NCBI RefSeq assembly: GCF_028622115.1 | Contig: NZ_CP097263.1 | Span: forward strand, 1,798,001 to 1,862,000 | Direction: 5' to 3' | Source: Kutzneria chonburiensis | GTDB taxonomy: Bacteria > Actinomycetota > Actinomycetes > Mycobacteriales > Pseudonocardiaceae | Length of the DNA: 64,000 nucleotides | Shown here: positions 1 to 8,422 of the stretch, in pieces | Position numbering within the stretch: the stretch's first letter is position 1 | Layout: each line of letters begins with the position of its first letter | Program-made: the position numbers and the translations under genes | The notes under the pieces: generated by a model | Seen by the model: only the letters and a program-made list of their open reading frames with translations | Told to the model about the DNA's origin: nothing | Databases searched by the model: none

Positions 1-1073
1 AGGAGCGCGGCTTCGAGGCCTTCTACAGCAGCAGGAACCGGCAGCTGGCCGACCGGCTTCGCCCCACCGCCGAGCACTTCGCGCTCGGCTTCCTCGGCGA
101 CAGCGTGAAGATCACGGGGGCCTGGGAGTCGGACGCGCTGGTCGCGCATCTGGAGCACACCATCGACGAGACGGTCAACGCCGACCGGCCGGTGCTGCGG
201 GCGATCGAGGCCGCACCGGACGCGCGCCGTGCGGCCGGCATGCTCATCGCGCAGATGGCGCTGGACGGGCTGACCGAGGCGACCGCGATGTCACAGAACC
301 TGGGCGGCGCCTTCGGCCCGGAGCAGAGCGAGCTGTTCAAGATCTTCATCGACGAGTTCGGCTACGGCGTCTTCGCCGCCAAGCACAGCACGCTGTTCAC
401 CGACCTGTGCACGAGCGCCGGTATGGCCACCGACGCGCACCACTACTGGTTCTTCTACCTGCCGACGTCCATCGCGGTGAACAACTACTTCTACACCGTG
501 ACCCGCAACCGCACCGGCTTCTTCCGCTACGTCGGGGCGATGGCGCTGCTGGAGGCGACGTTCGCGCCGTACTTCGACGCGCTGGCCAAGACGCTGCGCT
601 CGGTGTACGGCGACGCCGTCGACCTCAAGTACTGCGACGAGCACGCGCACATCGACCAGCACCACGGCCGGATGGCCGTGCACGACCTGCTGGTGCCGCT
701 GGCCCGCAAGCACGGCCCGGCGGCCGCGCGGGACCTGATCCGCGGTGTGGAGGAGATCCGCCTGCTCGGCGCGCTGGCCGACCAGGACGTGCTGGCCCAG
801 CTCCGCTGGACGCCGTCCGTGGTGAAGGCCGACCCGTCCCCGGTGGATCCGGCCGACGCCGTCGAACTGACCGCGCGGACACCGTTCGAGACGCGGGTGG
901 CCGGCGCGGACTGCGTGGTCCGGGTGCTCGGCGGCCAGGCTCAGCTGCACTGGTCGGCGACCGGCGATCCGCTGACGCCGGCCGCCGGCGAGGCGGTCGT
1001 GGTGCCGAAGGGCAGGCTGTACGGTATCCGGTCCGATATGGACAGTGCGATCGTCGTGAGCCCGGTCGGATGA
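1..1073 (+). CDS. SznF-like diiron N-oxygenase (HDO domain plus degenerate cupin), 5' truncated
   Basis: The reading frame is open from the window edge (codons from base 3), so the N-terminus is missing. Counting from the GTG at 105, the heme-oxygenase-like (HDO) diiron domain has candidate iron ligands E58, E84, H94, E150, H180, D184 and H187. Their spacing (26, 10, 56, 30, 4, 3) equals that of E189, E215, H225, E281, H311, D315 and H318 of SznF, the N-oxygenase/N-nitrosating enzyme of streptozotocin biosynthesis, as I recall its published numbering. The offset of 131 implies about 97 more residues upstream. The last 80 residues look like a cupin, but the HxH...H metal triad of SznF is absent; the only His there is in LHWSA. 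Known for the family: N-hydroxylation of N-methyl-arginine by the HDO domain, rearrangement to an N-nitrosourea by the cupin. Inferred here: N-hydroxylation only. The stop overlaps the Rieske gene (ATGA). Confidence 0.85.
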   Translation, partial: ERGFEAFYSSRNRQLADRLRPTAEHFALGFLGDSVKITGAWESDALVAHLEHTIDETVNADRPVLRAIEAAPDARRAAGMLIAQMALDGLTEATAMSQNLGGAFGPEQSELFKIFIDEFGYGVFAAKHSTLFTDLCTSAGMATDAHHYWFFYLPTSIAVNNYFYTVTRNRTGFFRYVGAMALLEATFAPYFDALAKTLRSVYGDAVDLKYCDEHAHIDQHHGRMAVHDLLVPLARKHGPAAARDLIRGVEEIRLLGALADQDVLAQLRWTPSVVKADPSPVDPADAVELTARTPFETRVAGADCVVRVLGGQAQLHWSATGDPLTPAAGEAVVVPKGRLYGIRSDMDSAIVVSPVG

Positions 1074-1399
1074 GCCGGGTCAGGCGCGTCGAGCTCTTCT
1101 TGCCGGAGCACAACACCGTGCTCGTGGGCGAGGATCTGTACTTCACCTTCGCCACCAACGGTTCGGTGCACCTGATCGCCAGCCGGTGCGCGCACCGGGG
1201 CGGTCCGCTGCACCTGGGCGAGGTACGGGCCGACCGGCTGCGATGCCCCTGGCACGGCAGCACCTTCAAGGTGGATCGCCTGTGTGCGCGTGCGGTGTCG
1301 GTGGTGCAGCGCGGCAGCACGGTGATCGCGTACGTGCCCGTGCCGGAGTCCACTTCGGACGACCTGGTGGCGGCGCACACGTTGGTCTTCGCCAGATGA
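1070..1399 (+). CDS. Rieske-type [2Fe-2S] ferredoxin
   Basis: 109 residues. The start is the ATG that overlaps the stop of the upstream oxygenase (ATGA), so the two are probably translationally coupled. A complete Rieske cluster motif is visible: Cys-x-His in RCAHRGG and Cys-x-x-His in RCPWHGS, 18 residues apart, which is what a free Rieske ferredoxin or the Rieske domain of a ring-hydroxylating oxygenase carries. There is no catalytic domain and no membrane anchor, so it is most likely a soluble electron carrier. Its place between the diiron oxygenase and the methyltransferase suggests that it delivers electrons to the oxygenase; this is inference from position, since no reductase gene is visible in this unit. 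Confidence 0.85.
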   Translation: MSRVRRVELFLPEHNTVLVGEDLYFTFATNGSVHLIASRCAHRGGPLHLGEVRADRLRCPWHGSTFKVDRLCARAVSVVQRGSTVIAYVPVPESTSDDLVAAHTLVFAR

Positions 1400-1415
1400 G
1401 TGAACGAGGTGGTCC

Positions 1416-2504
1416 TTGACAGCGCAACGCTCAGCGGAGTCGACGCATCCCGGACACGCGGACGTCGAACGGGTCTATACGGTCGAGGAGCTCCAGGACC
1501 GCGGCCGGATCGCCATGGGCCGCGCCGACTACGCGGCCGCGGCGAACTACTTCGCCCTCGCCGACAAGCTGGCGCCCGGGCACGACGACGCGCCGGGCCG
1601 GTTGTTCAACCGGGCGATCCGGCAGCTGGTGCCGCGGTGGCACTTCGCCATGCTCAACGACGAGGACCGCAACACGGCGTACGCGACCGCGATCGCCCGT
1701 GCCGTCCGCCCCGGCGACGTCGTGCTGGACATCGGGACCGGCACCGGGCTGCTGGCGATGCTGGCGGCCCGTGCCGGCGCGGCGCACGTGTTCAGCTGCG
1801 AGGCGGAGCCGCTGATCGCCGACGTGGCCCGGCAGATCATCGAGGCCAACGGCTACGCCGACCGCATCACCGTGATCGACCGGAAGTCCACGACACTGCG
1901 GGTCGGCGTCGACCTCCCGGCGCCGGCGGACGTGGTGATCACGGAGATCTTCGACTGCGCGCTGCTCGGTGAGGACGCGCTGCCGACCCTCGACCATGCC
2001 CGTGAGCAGCTGCTCGCGAAGGACGGCCGAATGGTGCCGGCCCGCGGCCGGCTGTGGGGGCAGCTGGTCACCTCCGACCGGCTGCGCGCGCACAACCAGG
2101 TCTCCACCGCGTGCGGGTTCGACGTCAGCGGGTTCAACCGGTTTCGGTCCCTCGAGTACTTCTCCACCTACCTCGGCAATCATCCGCACCAGCCGCTGAC
2201 CGCGCCCTTCCCGTTGCTGAGCCTCGACTTCACCGGAGACTGCCCGGCCGGCCGGGAGGTGGTCAAGGTGGTGCCCGACGTCGACGGCACGTGCGACGCG
2301 ATCGCGTTCTGGTTCGATCTGGACCTGGTCCCGGGCGTGTCCCTGTCCAACGGGCCGCAGCACCGCCACACCCACTGGCGGCAGGCCGTGCAGACCTTCG
2401 AGGAGCCGTTCCGCTGCGAGGCCGGCCGGCCGGTCCCGCTGGAGGTCCGGCACGACCGCGAGCGGGTGCTGGTGCTGACCGACCCTCGACCGTGGCGCAG
2501 CTGA
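1416..2504 (+). CDS. PRMT-like arginine N-methyltransferase (SznE-like)
   Basis: 362 residues from a TTG start preceded by GAGGT. Residues about 25-85 look like a TPR-type helical pair. The SAM-binding motif I is VLDIGTGTGLL (103-113), the acidic end of strand 2 is CEAE (128-131), and the protein-arginine-methyltransferase double-E loop is ITEIFDCALLGED with E177 and E186. The THW loop diagnostic of PRMTs is present at 319-321. PRMT-type enzymes are rare in bacteria; SznE of the streptozotocin pathway is one that methylates free L-arginine. Adjacent to a SznF-like oxygenase, the probable substrate is free arginine, giving N-methyl-arginine for the oxygenase. The gene follows the Rieske gene by 16 bp and closes the operon; the next gene converges. 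Confidence 0.82.
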   Translation: MTAQRSAESTHPGHADVERVYTVEELQDRGRIAMGRADYAAAANYFALADKLAPGHDDAPGRLFNRAIRQLVPRWHFAMLNDEDRNTAYATAIARAVRPGDVVLDIGTGTGLLAMLAARAGAAHVFSCEAEPLIADVARQIIEANGYADRITVIDRKSTTLRVGVDLPAPADVVITEIFDCALLGEDALPTLDHAREQLLAKDGRMVPARGRLWGQLVTSDRLRAHNQVSTACGFDVSGFNRFRSLEYFSTYLGNHPHQPLTAPFPLLSLDFTGDCPAGREVVKVVPDVDGTCDAIAFWFDLDLVPGVSLSNGPQHRHTHWRQAVQTFEEPFRCEAGRPVPLEVRHDRERVLVLTDPRPWRS

Positions 2505-2579
2505 TCCCGGGGACCGGGCGCGGTCAGCAGGACGGCACCAGCTGATAGTACCCGGTCGAGGTCTCGGACAGGTTCGTGG

Positions 2580-3557
2580 TCACGGCGACGTGCCGCCGGG
2601 ATTCAGGCCCCAGAACACAGCCGTGTAGTACGTGGAACAGATGTAGTCGAGGTAGTACGTGCCGGTGCTGCCGCAGCTGCCGGGATGCACGGCCAGACCG
2701 TGGGCCATGCCGGAAACCGAGTACACCTCGACCGCGGGTTTGCCCTGCGGGTCGTGGTAGATGCTTTCCGTGGTGTTGCCGATTCCTACCGTGCTGGACG
2801 GCGTCTGGCTGAGGCCCCAGACGTTCGTCCACTGATCACGCAGCTCGGTGGCGTTCACCGGGGACACGGTGGTGTCGGCGGTGCCCTGCCAGATGGCGAC
2901 GCGCGGCCACGGCCCGCCGTAGCCGGGATCGGCGGCGCGGACCAGATCGCCCCACTGCGCCGGCGTCTTGTTCTGGTTGTTGTACTGGCAACCCGTCGCT
3001 TGGACGAGACTTCCCGCGCACTGTGCCGGCAGGCCGGAGTTGATCGCGCCCCCGGCGAAGACGTCGGGGTAGTCGGCCAGCAGGTCGGCCGTCATGCCGC
3101 CGCCGGCCGACAGTCCGGTGACGAAGACGCGCTCGGCGTCGGCGTGGTACGTGGACTGCGCGTACGACACCATCTCGCGGATCGACTCCGCCTCGCCCTT
3201 GCCGCGGCCGTCGTCCGACGGTGTGTACCAGTCGAAGCAGCTCTGGGGATTGTTGGCGGAGCTCTGCTGGGGGAAGACGACGGCGAAGCCCCACTGGTCG
3301 GCGTACTGGGACCAGCCGGAGTGCTGGTAGTAGTCGGTGGCGCTCTGGGTGCAGCCGTGCAGGGCGACCACCAGCGGCGCGTCGGCCGGCAGCGACGCCG
3401 GGACGTAGCTGTACATCGAGAGGTTGCCGGGATTGGCGCCGAAGCCGGTGACCTGGCCGAATGACCCGGCCGGGGCGGCGGCGACGGCGGAGCCGGCGAC
3501 GACCAGCGCCGCCGCGGTCCAGGCGAGCGTGCGACGAAAAGCAGGCAGGGGATGCAT
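2580..3557 (-). CDS. Secreted PHB depolymerase-family esterase
   Basis: 325 residues with an N-terminal signal peptide (RR, hydrophobic stretch to about residue 28). The alpha/beta-hydrolase fold has the oxyanion region ALHGCTQS, the nucleophile elbow GLSAGG (S150), an acid in QGTADTT (D228) and a His in MAHGLAVHPG (H286). ALHGC plus GLSAGG is the pattern of the extracellular poly(3-hydroxybutyrate) depolymerase/feruloyl esterase group. There is no C-terminal polymer-binding domain. A GGAAAGG site precedes the ATG. It diverges from a 3-hydroxybutyrate-dehydrogenase-like gene and a transporter, which supports polyester degradation, although short secreted esterases of this family also act on acetyl-xylan or feruloyl esters. 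Confidence 0.85.
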   Translation of the reverse strand: MHPLPAFRRTLAWTAAALVVAGSAVAAAPAGSFGQVTGFGANPGNLSMYSYVPASLPADAPLVVALHGCTQSATDYYQHSGWSQYADQWGFAVVFPQQSSANNPQSCFDWYTPSDDGRGKGEAESIREMVSYAQSTYHADAERVFVTGLSAGGGMTADLLADYPDVFAGGAINSGLPAQCAGSLVQATGCQYNNQNKTPAQWGDLVRAADPGYGGPWPRVAIWQGTADTTVSPVNATELRDQWTNVWGLSQTPSSTVGIGNTTESIYHDPQGKPAVEVYSVSGMAHGLAVHPGSCGSTGTYYLDYICSTYYTAVFWGLNPGGTSP

Positions 3558-3760
3558 CGTTGCACCTTTCCGACGGTTCGCCGTTCGACGGTAGGGGCGT
3601 GACCGGCGTCAGGACCATGTCGCCGCGACCCACCATCCGCCGCACCCGATGTGGCAAGCACACATGACCCGCATATGGGGTTCAGAGCCATAAGCGGCCG
3701 GCAAGACATGGTTGTCGCACACATGTTCAGCCGGGGCGTCACTGCCTACGGTGGGCGACC

Positions 3761-4510
3761 ATGACAAGCCAACTCGACGGCAGAACCGCCCTGGTCACCG
3801 GCGGCGGCAGCGGCATAGGGCGGGCCTGCGCCGAGGAGTTGGCCGCCGCCGGCGCCAAGGTGCTGGTGGTCGACATCGACCCCCGCACGGCGGCCGAGGT
3901 CGCCAGCCAGGTCGGCGGCACCGCGCACGTCGTGGACCTCGCCGACCCGGCCGCCATCGACGAGCTGCCGTCGGACGTCGACATCCTGGTCAACAACGCC
4001 GGCATCCAGACGGTCGCGCCGGTGCACGAGTTCCCGCCGTCGCGGTTCGCCCACATCCAGCAGCTCATGGTCACCGCCCCGTTCCTGCTGGCCAGGCGCT
4101 GTCTGCCGCACATGTACGGCAGCCGCTGGGGCCGGCTCGTGCACATCTCCAGCGTGCACGGTGTGCGGGCCAGCCCGTTCAAGGCGGCCTACGTGGCGGC
4201 CAAGCACGGGCTGGAGGGCCTGAGCAAGGTGATCGCCCTCGAAGCCGCGCCGCACGGCGTGACCAGCAACTGCGTCGCCCCCGGCTACGTGCGGACGCCG
4301 CTGGTCGAGGGGCAGCTGGCCGACCAGGCCGCCGCCCACGGCATCGACCCCGACCAGGTGCTCACCGACGTCGTGCTCCAGCGGCCGGCGATCAAGCGGC
4401 TGATCGAGCCGCGCGACGTCGCCGCCCTGGTCACGTGGCTGTGCGGCGAGCGGGCGGGCCACCTCACCGGCGCCAGCCTGCCCGTCGACGGCGGCTGGAC
4501 CGCCTCCTGA
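3761..4510 (+). CDS. SDR oxidoreductase, probable 3-hydroxybutyrate dehydrogenase
   Basis: 249 residues, a classical short-chain dehydrogenase. It has the NAD-binding TGGGSGIG (13-20), VNNAGIQ (77-83), catalytic serine in HISSVHG (S130/S131), YVAAK (Y144, K148) and a C-terminal VDGGWTA. The VNNAGIQxVAPxxxFP segment and the length are typical of D-3-hydroxybutyrate dehydrogenases (BdhA/HbdH), which oxidise 3-hydroxybutyrate to acetoacetate. The neighbours fit: a secreted PHB depolymerase diverges from it and a metabolite:proton symporter follows 42 bp downstream. Other SDR substrates cannot be excluded from sequence alone. Confidence 0.82.
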   Translation: MTSQLDGRTALVTGGGSGIGRACAEELAAAGAKVLVVDIDPRTAAEVASQVGGTAHVVDLADPAAIDELPSDVDILVNNAGIQTVAPVHEFPPSRFAHIQQLMVTAPFLLARRCLPHMYGSRWGRLVHISSVHGVRASPFKAAYVAAKHGLEGLSKVIALEAAPHGVTSNCVAPGYVRTPLVEGQLADQAAAHGIDPDQVLTDVVLQRPAIKRLIEPRDVAALVTWLCGERAGHLTGASLPVDGGWTAS

Positions 4511-4552
4511 CCTGCTGATCCCGCTCGACGACCCGGAAAGCGTGAGTCAACG

Positions 4553-5860
4553 ATGACCCAGACCCTGTCCCCGTCCAGAGAACGTATTGCCCGCGTCGTC
4601 ACGGCCAGCCTGATCGGCACCACCGTGGAGTGGTACGACTTCTTCCTCTACGGCTCCGCCGCCGCGCTGGTGTTCAACAAGGTCTTCTTCCCGACCGCCG
4701 ACCCGCTGACCGGCACGCTGCTGGCGTTCGCCACCTACGCCATCGGCTTCGGCGCCCGCCCGCTCGGCGGCCTGGTGTTCGGCCACTTCGGCGACCGTCT
4801 CGGCCGCAAGAGGCTGCTGGTGCTGAGCCTGCTGATGATGGGTGGCGCCACGTTCCTGATGGGCCTGCTGCCCGGCTACGCCTCGATCGGGATCGGCGCG
4901 CCGCTGCTGCTCACGGCATTGCGGCTGGTGCAGGGCTTCGCCCTCGGCGGCGAGTGGGGCGGCGCCGTGCTCATCGTCGCCGAGCACGGCAGCGCCAAGC
5001 ACCGCGGCTTCTGGGCGTCGTGGCCGCAGGCCGGCGCACCCGGCGGCAACCTGCTCGCGACGGCGGTGTTGGCGGTGCTCGCGGCCGTGCAGTCCGATCA
5101 GGACTTCGCGTCCTGGGGCTGGCGAATCCCGTTCCTGCTGTCCGGTGTGCTGGTCGCGATCGGACTGTGGATCCGGGTGCGCGTGTCGGAGACGCCGGTG
5201 TTCCAGGCCGCCGCCTCACGGGCAACCGAGAGCGTCGAGCGGATGCCGATCGTCACGGTGCTGCGGACGCAGTGGCGTGAGGTGTTGGTGGCCATGGGCG
5301 CGCGCATGGGCGAGAACATCTCGTACTACGTGATCACGTCGTTCATCCTGGTCTACGTCGTTGAGGCGCTGAAGCTGCCGAAATCGGTCGCCCTGAGCGC
5401 GGTGCTGATCGGCTCCGCGGTGGAGTTGGCGGCGATTCCGTTGTGGGGCGCCCTGTCCGACCGCGTCGGCCGCCGCCCGGTGTACCTGTTCGGCGCGATC
5501 GGCATGGCGGTGTGGGTCTTCGTGTTCTTCGCGATGCTGGGCAGCCGCTCGGCCGGCTCGATCATCGTCGCCACGACGATCGCCCTTGTGTTGCACGGCG
5601 CGATGTACGGGCCGCAGGCGGCGTTCTTCTCCGAGCTGTTCGGGACCAGGGTGCGGTATTCGGGTTCCTCCATCGGGTACCAGCTCGCGTCCATTCTGGC
5701 CGGTGGGCTCGCGCCGCTCGTCGCCACCGCGCTGCTGGCGGCCTTCGCCTCGGCGACGCCGATCGCGCTCTACGTGGCGGCCGGGGCGGCGATCTCCGTG
5801 CTGGCCGTGGCGCTGGCGCGGGAGACCACCGGTGGGTCGCTGGAGGACGTAGAGTCCTGA
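4553..5860 (+). CDS. MFS transporter of the metabolite:H+ symporter (MHS) family
   Basis: 435 residues with about 12 predicted membrane segments. VEWYDFFLYG near residue 24 and GARPLGGLVFGHFGDRLGRK around residues 64-83 are hallmarks of the MHS branch of the major facilitator superfamily (alpha-ketoglutarate, citrate, proline/betaine and shikimate permeases). Together with the upstream dehydrogenase it probably imports 3-hydroxybutyrate or a related small acid released by the secreted depolymerase. The stop lies 4 bp before the regulator gene, so the three rightward genes form one operon. Confidence 0.88.
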   Translation: MTQTLSPSRERIARVVTASLIGTTVEWYDFFLYGSAAALVFNKVFFPTADPLTGTLLAFATYAIGFGARPLGGLVFGHFGDRLGRKRLLVLSLLMMGGATFLMGLLPGYASIGIGAPLLLTALRLVQGFALGGEWGGAVLIVAEHGSAKHRGFWASWPQAGAPGGNLLATAVLAVLAAVQSDQDFASWGWRIPFLLSGVLVAIGLWIRVRVSETPVFQAAASRATESVERMPIVTVLRTQWREVLVAMGARMGENISYYVITSFILVYVVEALKLPKSVALSAVLIGSAVELAAIPLWGALSDRVGRRPVYLFGAIGMAVWVFVFFAMLGSRSAGSIIVATTIALVLHGAMYGPQAAFFSELFGTRVRYSGSSIGYQLASILAGGLAPLVATALLAAFASATPIALYVAAGAAISVLAVALARETTGGSLEDVES

Positions 5861-5864
5861 CCAG

Positions 5865-7706
5865 ATGGAGGCTTTGTGGCGACTGCTCGAACTGCTCGAC
5901 CGAGGTGGCTCGGCCGAGCAGTTCGCGCATGTCGCCACCTCGGCCCGCCGTGCCGGCCTGAGCCACGAGGAACTCGCGGACGTCGAGCGTGCGACCGAGG
6001 CCGCGCTGCGGATCCGGGCCACGCTCACCCAGCACCGCCGTCGTGAGGCGGAGTTGGCGGCGCTGTTCGACACCGCCAGCGACCTGGCCAAGCTGCGCGA
6101 CACCGACGGCGTCCTGCGGGCGATCGTGCACCGGGCGCGGATGCTGCTGCACACGCACGTCGCGTACCTCAGCCTCAACGACCTGGCCGCCGGCGGTACG
6201 TACATGCGGGTCACCGAGGGCTGCACCTCCGCGTTGTTCCAGCAGGTCATGCTCGGGATGGGGGAGGGGCTCGGCGGCCTGGTGGGGCAGACCGCGCGGC
6301 CGTACGCGACGACGGACTACCTGCCGGACCCGCGGTTCGAGCACACCGTGACCATCGACGCCGCGGTGCAGGACGAGGGCTTGGTGGCCATCCTCGGCGT
6401 GCCGCTGCAACTGGGCAGCCGGGTCCTCGGCGTGCTGTACGCCGCCGACCGCACGCCCCGTGACTTCACCACCGCCGAGGTGTCGCTGCTGGGTTCACTG
6501 GCCGACCATGCCGCCATCGCCTTGGAGGCCGCGCAGCGTATGGAGGAGGCGCGGTCGGCCCACGAGACGATCCGGCGGCACAACGAAGCCATGCGACGCG
6601 CCGAGGACGCCCACGACCGGCTGTCCGACCTCGTGCTGCGTGGCGGCGATGTCGTGCAGGTGGCCACCGCGCTGGCCGAGGTCTTGCACGGTGGCATCGT
6701 CGTGCACGATGCCACCGGCGGTGAGCTGGCGCGCGTCGACACCGTCGCGTTGGAGCAGCCGCTGCGGTTGGTCGAGGAGTCGCGGGCCAGCGGGCGGGCC
6801 GTCGCGGACAACGGGATCTGGGTCTGCGCCGTGCTCGCCGGCCCGAAACCGTTGGGCAGCATCACGTTGACCGGTCACCGCGAACTCGGCGACGCCGACC
6901 GGCGGTTGTTCGAACGCGCCAGCGTCGTCACCGCCCTACTGCTCCTGCTGCGGCAGTCCGTCGCCGAGACCGAGGACCGGGTGCGCGGCGAACTGGTCAC
7001 CGACCTGCTCACCGCCCCGGACCGCGACCCCGGTGGGCTGGTCGCCCGTGGCAAGCGGCTCGGCGTCGACCTCACCGCGCCGCACGTCGTCGCCGTTGCC
7101 CATGCCGCGCAGGAATCCCGGCATCGGTTGGCCACCGCTGCCGCCGCCCGCGTCCCTCGCACCAGCCTCATCGGCACCCATGCCGACCGTCTGGTGCTGC
7201 TCGTCCCGTCCACCGACGCTGCTGAGCTGGCTTCTTCCCTAGCGCGGCAACTCGGCGACGCCCTCGGCCGCCCCGTCACCGTCGGCGCCGCCGGTCCGGC
7301 CGCCGACCCGTCCGCGCTGGCCGCCGCCCACGCCGAGGCCGAACGGTGCCTGCGCGCCCTGCTCGAACTCGGCCACACCGGCCGTGGCGCCTCCCTCGCC
7401 GGGCTGGGCTTCGTCGGCGTCCTGCTCGGCGACCGCCCCGACCTCGACGGCTACGTCCGCCGCACCCTCGGTCCCGTCCTCGACTACGACTCCCAGCGCG
7501 GCTCCGACCTCGTCGCCACCCTGCACGCCTACTTCGACTCCGGCGGCAACCTCAACCGCGCCAAGGACATCCTGCACGTACACGTCAATACCGTCACTCA
7601 GCGCCTCGACCGCGTCACGGCCCTGCTCGGCCCCCACTGGCGCGACCCCGAGCACGCCCTGGAGATCCAACTCGCCCTCCGCCTCGACCGCATCACCCGC
7701 CGCTGA
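5865..7706 (+). CDS. GAF/PucR-type transcriptional regulator
   Basis: 613 residues. An N-terminal helical segment (1-70) is followed by a GAF sensor domain (about 75-220), a connecting helix, a CdaR/GGDEF-like central domain (about 375-490) and a C-terminal PucR helix-turn-helix (about 545-605, with GNLNRAKDILHVHVNTVTQR). This family regulates catabolic genes on binding small molecules through the GAF domain. The gene starts 4 bp after the MHS transporter stop and probably controls the polyhydroxybutyrate-use operon and the divergent depolymerase. The high frequency of CCGCC-type codons towards the 3' end is normal for this genome. Confidence 0.85.
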   Translation: MEALWRLLELLDRGGSAEQFAHVATSARRAGLSHEELADVERATEAALRIRATLTQHRRREAELAALFDTASDLAKLRDTDGVLRAIVHRARMLLHTHVAYLSLNDLAAGGTYMRVTEGCTSALFQQVMLGMGEGLGGLVGQTARPYATTDYLPDPRFEHTVTIDAAVQDEGLVAILGVPLQLGSRVLGVLYAADRTPRDFTTAEVSLLGSLADHAAIALEAAQRMEEARSAHETIRRHNEAMRRAEDAHDRLSDLVLRGGDVVQVATALAEVLHGGIVVHDATGGELARVDTVALEQPLRLVEESRASGRAVADNGIWVCAVLAGPKPLGSITLTGHRELGDADRRLFERASVVTALLLLLRQSVAETEDRVRGELVTDLLTAPDRDPGGLVARGKRLGVDLTAPHVVAVAHAAQESRHRLATAAAARVPRTSLIGTHADRLVLLVPSTDAAELASSLARQLGDALGRPVTVGAAGPAADPSALAAAHAEAERCLRALLELGHTGRGASLAGLGFVGVLLGDRPDLDGYVRRTLGPVLDYDSQRGSDLVATLHAYFDSGGNLNRAKDILHVHVNTVTQRLDRVTALLGPHWRDPEHALEIQLALRLDRITRR

Positions 7707-7735
7707 CCTCGGCCGGGAATTGAGTAATTGCCCGG

Positions 7736-8257
7736 ATGCCCGGGCTGCGGCCAGGCGTGAGGATTCCCGCTGTGCACAAGCGACCGGCCGCGTCGGCCGA
7801 ACAGGTTCTTCCCGCGCGTGGGCTGGCGGGGCAGTGCGCTCGGGCCGCGGCTGTCGGCGGTGCGCTCGGGCTCGTGGTGATCGTGTTTGCCTCTACCATC
7901 CGCAACCAGGAACTGGAGGCGCTGGGCGAGTTGGCGGTCGCTGTGCTGGCAGCCTGGGCGTTGTCCTGGCCGCTGCTGCGGATCGTCCGAGTAGGGCGGC
8001 CCTGGCTGACAGCCCTGCTGGCCCCAGTGGCGCTGGTGGCGCTGGCGCGGGGCCTGGCCATGCTCGCCTCCTCTGTCTCAGTCCTTGGCCCCTGGTATCA
8101 GGCGACCACGGTGATCGCGGTGACCGTGGTGACGGCCGGCAGCTATGCAGCAGCCGCGTTCGTCGGCGGGCCGGGTGCCAGGGCGCATTGGCGGATCACC
8201 GTGGCGGTGGCGGTGGTTGTGCTGATCTCCGTGTCGATTGTGGTGGAGCCGATCTAG
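7736..8257 (+). CDS. Small integral membrane protein, function unknown
   Basis: 173 residues. A short cationic N-terminus is followed by four likely membrane helices (about 32-52, 62-80, 85-112 and a pair from 118 to 170), with few charged residues between them. I do not recognise a family. A GTG at 7772 is an alternative start that would remove 12 residues. It stands alone, 29 bp after the PucR-type regulator, and no conserved catalytic residues are evident. It could be a translocation or sensor accessory protein, but nothing in the context says which. Confidence 0.6.
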   Translation: MPGLRPGVRIPAVHKRPAASAEQVLPARGLAGQCARAAAVGGALGLVVIVFASTIRNQELEALGELAVAVLAAWALSWPLLRIVRVGRPWLTALLAPVALVALARGLAMLASSVSVLGPWYQATTVIAVTVVTAGSYAAAAFVGGPGARAHWRITVAVAVVVLISVSIVVEPI

Positions 8258-8381
8258 CACGCCGCCCGCGATGCCGGCGAAACCGACCAGCCGGCGGCCT
8301 TCCCGCATCCGCTACCGGCAAGGCGTTCGCGGTTCCCGGACTCACACGTAAGTCCTCAATGGACAGTTATCGCGTCCGGCG

Positions 8382-8413
8382 CGGCCGTTTCCCACTTCAG
8401 TGGGAAACGGCCG
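8382..8413. terminator. Strong hairpin, probable bidirectional terminator
   Basis: Perfect 15-bp inverted repeat with a 2-base centre (CGGCCGTTTCCCACT / AGTGGGAAACGGCCG). It lies between the rightward membrane-protein gene and the 3' end of the leftward secreted-protein gene, only 10 bp from that gene's stop. There is no clear T-run. Confidence 0.75.
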
Positions 8414-8422
8414 TTCAGGCGA

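Noticed and set aside
3712-3752. Promoter for the 3-hydroxybutyrate dehydrogenase operon (TTGTCG and TACGGT)
   Set aside because: The two elements are 28 bp apart, too far for a sigma-70 type promoter.
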